DNA of 64,000 nt from Leptospira chreensis (GTDB lineage Bacteria; Spirochaetota; Leptospiria; Leptospirales; Leptospiraceae): assembly GCF_016919165.1 (NCBI RefSeq), contig NZ_JAFFPS010000031.1, positions 62,001-126,000 of the forward strand, read 5' to 3'. The position numbers and the translations under genes were made by a program. Positions 47,598-56,431 of this stretch are shown here, one piece after another (position 1 is the stretch's first letter; each line of letters begins with the position of its first letter). A model generated the notes under the pieces. It was not told the DNA's origin and ran no database searches. It saw only the letters and a program-made list of their open reading frames with translations.

Positions 47598-49740
47598 ATG
47601 TGGTGGTTTCTTCGAATATCAGTCTTTTGTATCCTCTTTAGTCTGAATTACTGTAGTCATAGTGAGTTTGGTAATGTATGTGACACCCGATCTTCCACTT
47701 TTTTCGATACTTTACTTTTTAAAATCGCAGCAAATTTAAGATCACCCCATTGCGGGATCAATGTGGATCTAAAACTTTCTTCTATTAAACCTCTCTATGA
47801 AGGTCGCACCCAGTTATTAGATTATATAAAAAATGATGGAACATCAGCTCTCACTGCGTCCAACACTAGCTGCACGGGGCTTGAATTAGGTGGGTATAGT
47901 GCTTGTTTGCATGCAGGTCTTATGTTGTCGCTCCGGAGGAATTTTTAATTCCAATTCCTGTGACGGGTATTCTGCAGAGGATCATTTGGGTATTTTACAA
48001 TTTACTTGTTTTGAAAGAGCAGGTGGTGGGCTTGTTTTTGTTGCCACATCGATCAAACAAGGAAAGTATTTAGGTGATTTTGTCATTTTAGAAAATGGGA
48101 GTTACCAATTTCGTCCTATCTCGATTTCTGTTTTTCATACAAACCAATTTGTTGGAAAAACAGAATTTGCAAGTACTTGGAATAATCCAATTCTTTCCTA
48201 TCCTTTGGCAGGCGGAACACTCAATAGTCCAGGCACACTCTATTTATTGGACCAACCCACTGCTTCTTTAGGTTCGGCTGATATTTCATCCAATCGAACG
48301 GGAATTTTATATAAATCAAATACAAGTTTAGCTTTAACAAACACAGCCCCCTTCTTTCGGTTTGGTGGAAGTTTCCAGTTTTTGGAAGGTGAATTTTCTG
48401 CAATCACCAATGTAAATCCACTTGTATCTGTCACAGAGGGGAATCGATTTATGTGGGTTCCCAATTTGATTGCGGCCGTCGGGGGGACCACCTTGGCGGT
48501 ACAGGGCTCTCAAGGATTATACCAATCGTTACGAGTTTCGATTCAAAACAATGGAAATGCTGTGAGTTTGAATTCTTCTGGAATGGGTGCAGGCAATGTA
48601 CTTCAGAACAATACGTTTTCAGGTTTAATGGTCGGAGATGTTGATGGAGGTGCCATTTACATCTTAGCTGCTGGAACGAATAACCATGTTTGGAACCATA
48701 GTTTTATCAATTCAGTCATTTATTCTTCTACAGATGAAGGGCTCGCAATTTCGGCAACAAACTCTAATATAGGGGGGATTGCTTTGAAAGATACAGTTGT
48801 GGCAAATAGCTCCACCATTTCGGGGTTACATGTAACCGAAACTTCGCCAGCAAAGATATTTGGTTTGACAATTTCAAATCAGATTTTAGTCAACATAACG
48901 TCTGGTATGCGATTTAATAGTTCCTCTGGATCGGACTTCGGACTAACAATGGAAAATTTAGGAATCTTTCGGGTTTCTAATTTTGCAATTGAAACATCGT
49001 TAGTAAATAATCATTACTTAACAGGGAAGGTACAATTTGCGAGTGGCCAAACCTGTAATCTTCCTAGTGGAACCAATATTGGTTTTACGACAAGTGGATC
49101 TCCTGCAGGAAAATCTGATTATGATTTTATAAACAATATTCCTTATGAAAATAGTTTTGTTGGATTTTTATTTGAAGATGATAGAGTGAACCCCAACGAC
49201 AATTCTGGCATTGTTCCTACTGCTTTTCGTGATAGCAGTTATGTGAAATTCCAAAACTTTTACCGTGCTTTTAATAATTATGACCCACCGAATGTATTTT
49301 CGGATGGGACTCGTGGGTTATGTTCAGGGAATTGTCGTATCTTCGATTGGTCATTAAAATCCTCTGATGTCTATTTTAAGAATGCCAACTCTTGCCCTGA
49401 TCCGTCGCGACCGCTTTTACATATTGTGGGTGGAGTTGCGAGTTCCGAATCCGACTGTCAAAATTTGGTAAGAGGATCTATTTATCTTGGATCCAATGTG
49501 TGTGGGATTTATCATCTTAGGAATGCAAGTGAAATCATTGGAGATGCCAAGGGAAATGAAAATGGGCTTTGTGAATCCAAAGAAGATTGTCTTTTTACTC
49601 CGAACCTCGGTGCTTACCAAGGTCATGGCCTTTTAAGAAAGGCTAATGCTCTCCGGCCTTACTATTGTGGGGACATCCCTATTCGGGAAGGGAGTTTGAG
49701 CCAAATTCGATTATTTGGATTTGAAGAAAATGGTTATTGA
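47598..49740 (+). pseudogene. Beta-helix lipoprotein gene interrupted by a frameshift
   Basis: The first frame (47598-47948) gives a lipoprotein signal 'FCILFSLNYC-SHSE' and ends 'CLHAGLMLSLRRNF-stop'. A second frame then runs to 49740 and continues with 'NSNSCDGYSAEDHLGILQFTC' and a long right-handed beta-helix-like region (about 48540-49000). Dropping one T from the TTTTT at 47941-47945 joins them as '...RRNFNSNSCDGYSAED...', a continuous protein of about 713 residues. It is either a real frameshift, slippage at the T-run, or a sequencing error. Confidence 0.75.
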
Positions 49741-49755
49741 AACTAATGTTAGTAA

Positions 49756-50409
49756 ATGACAATCTTAATCTCCTATCTCTCGATTGAATTCCAACTCTTC
49801 TCTGTATTCGGATACTCTATCAGTTTGATTGAACTCCTAGGAACCAGCTCGGGTCTTGTCTGTGTGTATTTGGCCTCTCGCAATCATATCCTCACTTGGC
49901 CAATTGGAATATTCAATTCGATTTGTTTTTTCTTTTTATTTTTTCAGATCCAATTGTATTCGGATATGTTATTACAAATTTATTTTTTTGGATCGAGTAT
50001 TTATGGATGGTGGATTTGGCATAAGAGAACCGGATCTTATGTTCAGATCCAATCCCTTGGGAAACCAAAAAATATTTTACTTCTACTTTCTATTCTTTTG
50101 GGAACGTATGTCCTCGGTGAGATTACGAGCCGTTTGCCTCTTTGGTTTCCAAAAATATTTGAAAAACCACCCGTGTTTTTATATTGGGATGCCTTTACCA
50201 CTGTGGCAAGTATCATCGCCAATTTTTTGTTAGCGCAAAGAAAATTGGAATCTTGGTTTTTATGGGTTCTTGTGGATGTAGTTTGTATTGGATTGTACTC
50301 ATTGAAAGAGATTCCCTTCGTCACCGCAGAATACATAGTATTTTTACTCATTGCGTTCTACGGTTGTTATCATTGGTACAAGGAATACAAACTCAACCAG
50401 ATTACTTAA
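49756..50409 (+). CDS. pnuC: PnuC-family nicotinamide riboside/mononucleotide transporter
   Basis: 217 residues, about seven membrane segments. 'LTWPIGIFNSICFFFLFFQI', 'LYSDMLLQIYFF' and 'YGWWIWHKR' match PnuC, which takes up nicotinamide riboside for NAD synthesis by facilitated diffusion with intracellular phosphorylation. No NadR-type kinase gene adjacent. It converges on the DoxX-like gene. Confidence 0.9.
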   Translation: MTILISYLSIEFQLFSVFGYSISLIELLGTSSGLVCVYLASRNHILTWPIGIFNSICFFFLFFQIQLYSDMLLQIYFFGSSIYGWWIWHKRTGSYVQIQSLGKPKNILLLLSILLGTYVLGEITSRLPLWFPKIFEKPPVFLYWDAFTTVASIIANFLLAQRKLESWFLWVLVDVVCIGLYSLKEIPFVTAEYIVFLLIAFYGCYHWYKEYKLNQIT

Positions 50410-50421
50410 GTCAGTTACGAG

Positions 50422-50454
50422 GCAAATCGTTAGAATTTACGTTCTACGATTTGC
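50422..50454. terminator. Strong hairpin between pnuC and doxX-like gene
   Basis: GCAAATCGT (50422-50430) pairs perfectly with ACGATTTGC (50446-50454), extended by AGAA/TTCT and a 6-base loop. It overlaps the last codons of the DoxX-like gene between two convergent stops. No T-run follows on either strand, so it may be a bidirectional terminator or an mRNA-end stabiliser. Confidence 0.5.
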
Positions 50455-50808
50455 GGGCCGTAAGTACCAAGAGATCACAGTGAGCGCCAAAAGAAGGACG
50501 GAAGGAAGAATCTCTCCTATGGCGTGGCCTGAGATGATATGCGAAATCGCAGCTCCAGACATGGCAAAGAAAAATCCAGCATAAGCCCATTCTTTTAACA
50601 AAACAAACTTTGGTGTTAGGACAGCAACCACACCGAGTAGTTTCCAAACCCCAAGGATTGTGAGAAAATAAGTGGGATAACCCAATTGGTTTATCTTTTC
50701 TACTTCTTCAGGAAGTTTCATAAGTTGTACAATCGCGGTGGATACCATACCCAATGACAACCAAAGGGTGAAGAACCAATAAGCAATCTTTTTTGTTTTT
50801 TCTGACAT
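50437..50808 (-). CDS. DoxX-like membrane protein
   Basis: 123 residues, four membrane segments. 'LGYPTYFLTILGVWKLLGV' and 'KEWAYAGFFFAMSGAAISHI' match DoxX-like proteins, many of which are unannotated redox or quinone-linked membrane proteins. AGGAGAG precedes the ATG. Ninety-one bases after the YdeI-like gene, probably with the ArsR group but with its own signals. Confidence 0.85.
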   Translation of the reverse strand: MSEKTKKIAYWFFTLWLSLGMVSTAIVQLMKLPEEVEKINQLGYPTYFLTILGVWKLLGVVAVLTPKFVLLKEWAYAGFFFAMSGAAISHIISGHAIGEILPSVLLLALTVISWYLRPANRRT

Positions 50809-50899
50809 ATATCTCTCCTAATTTAAATATAATTCCAGTTTGTTCGCTTTGTTCGTAAAATCGATACAATCGAATCGGTTTAATTTCCTAACTCACATC

Positions 50900-51496
50900 T
50901 CAATCGTTCAAACCTTTACCGATTAAGATATTCGGTATTTGTTTATTGATTCTCTCTTCTCTTGTCTCGGATCGTTTGGCCCCAGAAAAGTGAAGTAGGT
51001 ATCCTCTCTGTCTACCGGGGGTTAAAGATAAAAAAGCAGTGTGTAACTTTGGATTGGATTCTAAATGTCTTAAAAATTCTTCAGGAACCTCATATTCTGA
51101 GGTCTTTTTCATCACTACTTTTTTCCCTGACTTTTCCAATTGTATGGCTTCTTTGATAAAAGATAGAATGGTAGATTTTAGTTTTTTGATTTCCGAAGGA
51201 TTTTGAAATCGCATTTGTCTTGCTGATTGCACGTTTTTACTTTGTTGGATCAGAATTTTTTTTGGGTCTTTGAGTAAAGCACCTTTAAAGAATAATAGGG
51301 CACAGTATTCTTTGAAGCCATGAATTAAAAATACATTTTGACCATTGTATGTATAACAGGGTTGTCCCCATTTGATTTCTTCTACTAGTTTCGTTTCTAA
51401 TGCAATGGAACGTAGGATTTGGAATTCGGATTTCCAAGTTTTGGTTTTTTCAAAAAAAGCATTCGGATCATTTGGCATTGTTTTTTTTGGTTTCAT
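50900..51496 (-). CDS. YdeI/OmdA-family protein
   Basis: 198 residues. 'EEIKWGQPCYTYNGQNVFLIHGFKEY' is the DUF1801-type beta fold, and the C-terminal 'EVPEEFLRHLESNPKLHTAF' with 'GRQRGYLLHFSGAKRSETRE' is the YdeI/OmpD-associated signature of bacteriocin-protection-type proteins. Cytoplasmic. Four bases from the SRPBCC gene upstream; such genes commonly accompany ArsR and SRPBCC genes. Confidence 0.85.
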   Translation of the reverse strand: MKPKKTMPNDPNAFFEKTKTWKSEFQILRSIALETKLVEEIKWGQPCYTYNGQNVFLIHGFKEYCALLFFKGALLKDPKKILIQQSKNVQSARQMRFQNPSEIKKLKSTILSFIKEAIQLEKSGKKVVMKKTSEYEVPEEFLRHLESNPKLHTAFLSLTPGRQRGYLLHFSGAKRSETREERINKQIPNILIGKGLND

Positions 51497-51500
51497 AAAC

Positions 51501-51968
51501 TTAACCTTTATCTTTTAAGATTTCTTCCATTCGATTGTGAGCCATATTGATTCCTTGGATAAAAGGCATTTTGAGAACCTGGTCTCTTTGTTCCGCCGAC
51601 TTATAGATGATATGCATTTTGAGTTTCGATTTGTTTTCCGATACCTTTTGGAATTCAAAAAATTCAAGTTGGACCGCAAAACCGGTATTTTCCATCTCAA
51701 AGGTTCTTGTGAATCTTTCATTTTCAACAAAATCATGTAAAACTCCATTGGCACGAAAGACAACCATCCCTTCGGGATTTTTGATTTCATAAATCCAACC
51801 GCCATGATTTTTTGCTTCAAACTTCAAAACTTTGTTTCCCATCCATTGTTCGATGAGCTCAGGTTCTGTGTGTGCTTTAAAAACTAAAGAAACAGGTAAA
51901 TCAAATTCACGTTCGATCGTTAACTCTTGTTTGCCGTCCTCGGCAAAAACTTTTGTTTTTAGTTCCAT
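51501..51968 (-). CDS. SRPBCC (AHSA1-like) protein
   Basis: 155 residues, START/Bet v1-like cavity fold ('REFDLPVSLVFKAHTEPELIEQW' N-terminal). This branch is often encoded after an ArsR-type regulator and may bind a hydrophobic ligand. Cytoplasmic. Five bases after the ArsR-type gene. Confidence 0.85.
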   Translation of the reverse strand: MELKTKVFAEDGKQELTIEREFDLPVSLVFKAHTEPELIEQWMGNKVLKFEAKNHGGWIYEIKNPEGMVVFRANGVLHDFVENERFTRTFEMENTGFAVQLEFFEFQKVSENKSKLKMHIIYKSAEQRDQVLKMPFIQGINMAHNRMEEILKDKG

Positions 51969-51973
51969 TTCCC

Positions 51974-52297
51974 TTATCCTTTGGTTTGGTAATTTTTCAT
52001 CACAGATTCTAATTTGTTGAACCGATCATCCCAAAGTTTCTGGAAGGGTGCGATGAAATTGGCGATCTCTTTCATTTTGTTTGGATTCAAATGGTAATAA
52101 ATCTCCCGACCACTAGGTTCTTTGGCGAGTAATTCACATTCCGTAAGGATTTGTAAATGTTTGGAAACCGTGGGTCGTTTGGTGTCAAAGTGGGAAGCAA
52201 TACTTCCCGCTGTCATAGACTGGGTGGCCACAAGTAAGAGGATGGCTCTCCTTGTGGGATCGGCAATTGCTTGGAATACGTCTCTTCTTAAATCCAT
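51974..52297 (-). CDS. ArsR-family transcriptional regulator
   Basis: 107 residues, winged helix: '[16 protein letters not shown]', recognition helix '[19 protein letters not shown]' and wing '[14 protein letters not shown]'. No Cys metal site, so it is of the non-metal ArsR group that controls SRPBCC genes. Expected to repress its own operon (SRPBCC, YdeI-like and perhaps DoxX-like) through two sites in its promoter. It has a leader of only about nine bases without a ribosome-binding site. Confidence 0.9.
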   Translation of the reverse strand: MDLRRDVFQAIADPTRRAILLLVATQSMTAGSIASHFDTKRPTVSKHLQILTECELLAKEPSGREIYYHLNPNKMKEIANFIAPFQKLWDDRFNKLESVMKNYQTKG

Positions 52298-52302
52298 TGT
52301 GT

Positions 52303-52341
52303 AGTCATTTGACTAATAAAATACATGTAGCCATTTGGCAA
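52303..52341 (-). promoter_or_regulatory. arsR-type promoter with two operators
   Basis: TTGCCA (52341-52336), a 17-base spacer and TATTAG (52318-52313) on the minus strand. AGTCA-TT-TGACT (52303-52314) covers the -10 downstream part and GCCA-TT-TGGC (52330-52339) covers the -35; their centres are 26 bp apart. Two similar CAttTG-centred sites over promoter elements fit autorepression by an ArsR dimer. Confidence 0.6.
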
Positions 52342-52516
52342 CACAATTTTATGGGATCGGGGTGGGCTGTTTTCTAGTTTTTTTGAGGGTGAGGGATTCG
52401 AGGCGCCCCCCACGAAAACCATACAATAGATCCTTCGATTTGTTAGAGAATCGATGGCTTAAGGAGTAACCCTCTTTTTTGCAACTAACGAAGTATTGGT
52501 GGGAGTAGAAGGATTC

Positions 52517-52762
52517 TTATTCTTTGGGAGATTTGTTTTGTAAGTAGGTTTGGATTCCTTCTCTCACTTGGTCTACCATTCCCGATTCGCGAACAGATCT
52601 GACGACCCGTTGCCAAAATTTGATTTTGCCTTCAAATTCATTCCAACCAATTTGTAAGTCCATGCGTTTGATTTTCAGTAACATTCGTAGTTCGGTCAGA
52701 GACATGTCTTTGGGATCTTTGTCCAAATACCGTTCGTGGTCTGTTAGGGGGTTGAAATTCAT
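52517..52762 (-). CDS. Small hypothetical, YqjK-like position
   Basis: 81 residues, charged and helical, with no membrane segment. Follows the holin-like gene by four bases in a cluster laid out like the E. coli yqjD-yqjE-yqjK genes, so it may be the third partner. The sequence itself is not recognisable. Confidence 0.65.
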   Translation of the reverse strand: MNFNPLTDHERYLDKDPKDMSLTELRMLLKIKRMDLQIGWNEFEGKIKFWQRVVRSVRESGMVDQVREGIQTYLQNKSPKE

Positions 52763-52766
52763 CGGG

Positions 52767-53102
52767 TTATTTTTTTCGAAGCACTAAAGATAAAAACAAA
52801 ATGGCAAAAACCAAAAATCCAAATCCTGTTCCGAAACTCGCAAGGATGGGATCGCCTGCGGAGAGAAATTTTTGAAAACTTAAAAACACTCCATAGGAAA
52901 TGTAAATGAGTCCTAAAAAGATAAGGAAAATAGAAGTAAAAACCCAAACAGAAGAGAGAACCAAATTTTTAATATAAACTTGGAGGTTCTTCTGGATATA
53001 AACCACCATCACTTCTGCATAAGCAACTGTCTTAGTGATTAGGTCTTCGAAGGCGGCTTTGATCCCGCCTTTTTTACGATGTTTTGATTCTTTATGTTCC
53101 AA
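52767..53102 (-). CDS. Two-helix membrane protein, holin-X/YqjE-like
   Basis: 111 residues: basic N-terminus, then two hydrophobic helices (about 48-72 and 85-108) and 'RKK' end. This matches the YqjE/Actinobacterial holin-X group of inner-membrane proteins. One base from the DUF883-type gene upstream. The name 'holin' reflects fold similarity; lysis is not implied. Confidence 0.75.
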   Translation of the reverse strand: MEHKESKHRKKGGIKAAFEDLITKTVAYAEVMVVYIQKNLQVYIKNLVLSSVWVFTSIFLIFLGLIYISYGVFLSFQKFLSAGDPILASFGTGFGFLVFAILFLSLVLRKK

Positions 53103-53387
53103 TTATTTCTTCTTAAAAACCCAACCAAGAGCAAGACCAAGTCCAAGCCCTACACCAAATCCAATCACAGCAGCTTTTTGCGGATGTTCTTTTACATAAG
53201 CACCCACAGTATCAATCACTTCTTTTGCTTTGATAGAAGCCTCTTCACTGGCTTTACCTAACTTTTGTTTGATGTCGCTTACTTGTTCCATATATTTCTC
53301 CTTGGCTATTTGTTCAATTTCTTTGGCTTTTTTCTCATACAACTTAATTTCGTCGATGAGGGACTTGTCTTTTTTCACTTCTTCCAT
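53103..53387 (-). CDS. DUF883 (YqjD/ElaB)-like protein
   Basis: 94 residues: a long amphipathic helix (about 5-65) and a C-terminal glycine-rich hydrophobic helix 'AAVIGFGVGLGLGLALGW' ending KKK. Such proteins bind ribosomes and anchor them to the membrane in stationary-phase E. coli; this similarity is by layout. Nine bases after the response-regulator gene, so regulated with it. Confidence 0.8.
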   Translation of the reverse strand: MEEVKKDKSLIDEIKLYEKKAKEIEQIAKEKYMEQVSDIKQKLGKASEEASIKAKEVIDTVGAYVKEHPQKAAVIGFGVGLGLGLALGWVFKKK

Positions 53388-53396
53388 AAAAGTTCT

Positions 53397-54122
53397 TTAG
53401 TCTGGAACAACAATGTTCTCAAAGTTATCAGTGAATCTGTATCCGATTCCCCAAATGGTTTCAATCCATTCTGGTTGTGCGGAGTTTTTTTCTAGTTTGG
53501 AACGAATGCGTTTGATATGACTATCGATCATCCTTTCAAATCCATCCCATTCCACACCCCAAACCGATTCCAAAATCATTTCGCGAGAAAAAACTTTTCC
53601 CGGAGAACCAGCTAATAGTTGTAAGATGTCAAATTCCTTTCTAGAAATATTGATGATGTTTTCGTTGAGAGTGACTCGTCTACGAATGGAATCAATTTTA
53701 AGAGCACCACGAATGATTTCTCCGGCTTGTCCCACATTGGGTTTGATCCCAATTTTTTTATCCCATCTACGGAAGAAAACATCCACTCGGGTTTTTAGTT
53801 CGCGCACCGAAAATGGTTTTGTGATGTAATCATCAGCACCTAACTCAAGTCCCATGATGCGATCGATTTCTTCTGTCCTTGCGGAAAGGATAAAAATCGG
53901 CGTACTTTCGTCGGCCTTTCGGATGCTACGGCAAATTTCCATACCATCGATGTCCGGTAGAGAGAGATCCAGAATCACTAAATCAGGATGATTGGACTTG
54001 TAAAATTTCAAACCTTCTTCGCCATTTTCAAAAACGGAGGTTGTGTAGTGAGCAGAATCGAGAGATTTCCGGATCAGGTTGCCGATATCCGGATCGTCCT
54101 CAATTACCAAAATATTTTTCAT
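53397..54122 (-). CDS. OmpR-family response regulator
   Basis: 241 residues. Receiver with phospho-acceptor Asp52 ('[13 protein letters not shown]'), acidic pair at 9-10, and 'DDYITKPFS' lysine; winged-helix output with '[21 protein letters not shown]' and 'GIGYRF'. No histidine kinase gene adjacent, so its kinase is elsewhere. It is the first gene of the run with DUF883-like, holin-like and small proteins. Confidence 0.93.
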   Translation of the reverse strand: MKNILVIEDDPDIGNLIRKSLDSAHYTTSVFENGEEGLKFYKSNHPDLVILDLSLPDIDGMEICRSIRKADESTPIFILSARTEEIDRIMGLELGADDYITKPFSVRELKTRVDVFFRRWDKKIGIKPNVGQAGEIIRGALKIDSIRRRVTLNENIINISRKEFDILQLLAGSPGKVFSREMILESVWGVEWDGFERMIDSHIKRIRSKLEKNSAQPEWIETIWGIGYRFTDNFENIVVPD

Positions 54123-54180
54123 GTTTTTCCCTTGAGTTCTTTCTCAATTTGGTTCTTGTAGTAGAAAAAAAAAGTAAAAA

Positions 54181-54597
54181 ATGGAATCGGGAACACAAAG
54201 AGAAGCAAAATCGTGGGCGATGTTCGCCATCACAGGTCCAAGGCTACGGCCTCTGGAAGTGACGGAGAAACTAGGCATCCAACCGGACTATTATCACGGT
54301 GCGGATGTAAAAGACATCGAAAATATGACAATTCCGAGTCATTGGCAGCTGAATTCGAAGCTTGGACCGGAATTCCCATTACTCGATCATATCTGGGATC
54401 TGCTTAAAACCTTAGCACCTGTTCGCAAAGACTTAAGAGAATTCACAGAAAGTTATGAATCCACCATCTATGCCTCGGTAGAGTTTGCGTCTGAGTTCAC
54501 AAAAGGTGTGGTTCTCGACAAAAGGACTATGCTTTTGTTAGGTGAGATGGGAGTGAATTTGGAAATTATCCCCTGGGCTGCCTCTGAGATTCCCTAA
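54181..54597 (+). CDS. DUF4279-domain protein
   Basis: 138 residues. 'AMFAITGPRLRPLEVTEKLGIQPD' and 'SHWQLNSKLGPE' followed by a helix and strand hairpin match DUF4279, a family of unknown function often found in toxin-immunity settings. No toxin gene seen. Tail-to-tail overlap of 32 bp with the STAS-like gene. Confidence 0.8.
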   Translation: MESGTQREAKSWAMFAITGPRLRPLEVTEKLGIQPDYYHGADVKDIENMTIPSHWQLNSKLGPEFPLLDHIWDLLKTLAPVRKDLREFTESYESTIYASVEFASEFTKGVVLDKRTMLLLGEMGVNLEIIPWAASEIP

Positions 54598-54925
54598 GGA
54601 TCGCCTCACTTGGGAAAACGAGTCGGATGAGGCCAAATCGTTTTAGATACATATAACTGGAAATGGGGAGTCCGAGAAGGACAAGGACTCTTTTTTTCAA
54701 ACGGAGATCCCGGGCGATGTTTAAGAGTTTGGTGAGAAGAGTGATTGGAAGGTAGGGAAGGTTAGAAAGATCCATTTGGATATGGGATCTAGTTTGGAAG
54801 AATAACATATGCATTACCGAATCCATTTCTTCTTCCAGTTCGTTATGTACCTTCTTCGACAAAATGACAATTTCATACGCATTCTGAACTTCGCGCACAT
54901 TCAGGTATTTTGTTTTTTTTGCCAT
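54566..54925 (-). CDS. STAS-like (anti-anti-sigma factor-like) protein
   Basis: 119 residues. 'HIQMDLSNLPYLPITLLTKLL' with 'KKRVLVLLGLPISSYMYLKRFGLIRLV' fits the STAS alpha/beta fold, although the phospho-acceptor Ser position is not clear. The start lies twelve bases from the epmA start on the other strand. Confidence 0.65.
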   Translation of the reverse strand: MAKKTKYLNVREVQNAYEIVILSKKVHNELEEEMDSVMHMLFFQTRSHIQMDLSNLPYLPITLLTKLLNIARDLRLKKRVLVLLGLPISSYMYLKRFGLIRLVFPSEAILRESQRQPRG

Positions 54926-54937
54926 TGGAGGTAATGT

Positions 54938-55909
54938 ATGGTCTCACTCTCAAAAGATACACTCATTTTTCGTTCCCAAGTGATCCGAAAGGTCCGTGAG
55001 ATTTTATGGCGGGATGGATTTTTGGAAGTCGATACCCCTACCTTAAAACCCATTGTGGGGATGGAGCCCTATTTGGATCCTTTTGAAGTTCGCTCTCCCG
55101 ATGGTCGTGAAAAAGGATACCTCATCACTTCTCCTGAATACAGTTTGAAACAGATGATGGCAAAAGGGATGACTCGGATCTTTGAATTGGCTCATACCTT
55201 CAGATCCGGAGAGATGGGAAGTGAGTTTCATTCCAAAGAGTTTCTGATGTTAGAGCTCTATGCCAAAGGAATGAATGATAGTTCCTTACGTCATTTTATA
55301 GAAACTTTTTTACGAGAACTGATCCACTATTTTGGGAAGGAAGAAGAACATAAAAAAGCATCCGGTCCCGATTGGATCCGTCATCTTTCTGTGGAAGAGG
55401 CCTTTGTCAAAAATGTGGGACATGGATTTTCTCGCGCGGATTTGCTCGAGACAATTGAAAAACGAAAACTATCCACATCCAGTTTGGCAGAACTTGGAAC
55501 TTGGCAGTATGAAGACCTTTTCTTTTTGGTATTTCTCAACTTAGTAGAACCGAAATTAGGTGAGGGAATTGTATTTTTATACGATTATCCTCCGGAATGT
55601 GCGGCTCTGGCGCGAGTGGTGGAAGGGGTTGCCAAACGATTTGAAATCTATTGGGACGGGTTGGAACTTGCCAATGCCTTCTATGAACTAAGTGATCCAA
55701 AAGAACAAAGAAAACGATTTAAGGAAGAACAGGAATTACGAACAAAATTAGGAAAAGAAGTTTTTCCGATGGATGAAGACTTCCTTCGGTGTTTGGAAAA
55801 TGGATTTCCGGACTGTGCAGGGATATCCATTGGAATGGACCGGTTGTTATTGAAGTTGTCCGGTAAACACGGGCTAGGTGATATTAGCCCGTATTGGATG
55901 GAAGTTTAG
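54938..55909 (+). CDS. epmA: EF-P lysine ligase EpmA (GenX/PoxA)
   Basis: Class II lysyl-tRNA-synthetase-like enzyme lacking the anticodon domain; it attaches (R)-beta-lysine to elongation factor P. 323 residues as expected. 'FLEVDTPTLKPIVGMEPYLDPF' (motif 1), 'FELAHTFRSGEMGSEFHSKEF' (motif 2), 'GISIGMDRLLLKLSG' (motif 3). GGAGG precedes the ATG. EpmB and EF-P genes are not in the window. Confidence 0.92.
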   Translation: MVSLSKDTLIFRSQVIRKVREILWRDGFLEVDTPTLKPIVGMEPYLDPFEVRSPDGREKGYLITSPEYSLKQMMAKGMTRIFELAHTFRSGEMGSEFHSKEFLMLELYAKGMNDSSLRHFIETFLRELIHYFGKEEEHKKASGPDWIRHLSVEEAFVKNVGHGFSRADLLETIEKRKLSTSSLAELGTWQYEDLFFLVFLNLVEPKLGEGIVFLYDYPPECAALARVVEGVAKRFEIYWDGLELANAFYELSDPKEQRKRFKEEQELRTKLGKEVFPMDEDFLRCLENGFPDCAGISIGMDRLLLKLSGKHGLGDISPYWMEV

Positions 55910-55916
55910 AAAAAAA

Positions 55917-56306
55917 TTAGTCTTCTTCTTGGAACTTCTCGCAAGACTCAGGGACTTTTCCATCTTCTAAGTCCGCACAAGAGAAAGTCGCCATTTCTTT
56001 GGCACATTTTTTCATGTTCTCTAAATCTTCTTTGGTGAGTTTTTTGGTAGGTTTGTCATTTGCCGGTTTTTGTCCTTCCACTACATAGTTTTTGTAACGT
56101 GCTTCACAGACATTTCCATTCACAAACTGAGCTTCGATCATCTTCCTTTGGTCTGCGGGAAGGTCTTTCAGTTTTTCCTTCATACATTCAGAAGTTTTGG
56201 CACACATTTTTTTAGAGAACGCTTGGAATTCTTTAGCGTCCTTTACTGTTTGTGCGGTGATGAGGAGGGGGGCTAGTATGAGTAAGAAAATGGAAATTTT
56301 TTTCAT
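55917..56306 (-). CDS. Secreted Cys-containing hypothetical protein
   Basis: 129 residues with a signal peptide ('LLITA-QTVKD'). Six cysteines in the mature part (about 35, 41, 68, 101, 109 and 121) suggest disulfide-stabilised periplasmic or surface protein. No family known to me. Convergent with epmA over seven bases. Confidence 0.75.
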   Translation of the reverse strand: MKKISIFLLILAPLLITAQTVKDAKEFQAFSKKMCAKTSECMKEKLKDLPADQRKMIEAQFVNGNVCEARYKNYVVEGQKPANDKPTKKLTKEDLENMKKCAKEMATFSCADLEDGKVPESCEKFQEED

Positions 56307-56431
56307 ACAAGAATTTTATAGGTCGTCACCATTTGGTAAAGAAAAAAATGGAATTACCGCAAATAGCGTCAGGATTTTCCCGCTACTCAAGTAGCGAGTA
56401 TCCACAATAGAATTTTCCTTATTTATAATAA

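Noticed and set aside
52767..53102. Prophage holin
   Set aside because: The two-helix protein lies with a DUF883-type gene and a response regulator, without endolysin or other phage genes, so a YqjE-like role is more likely.
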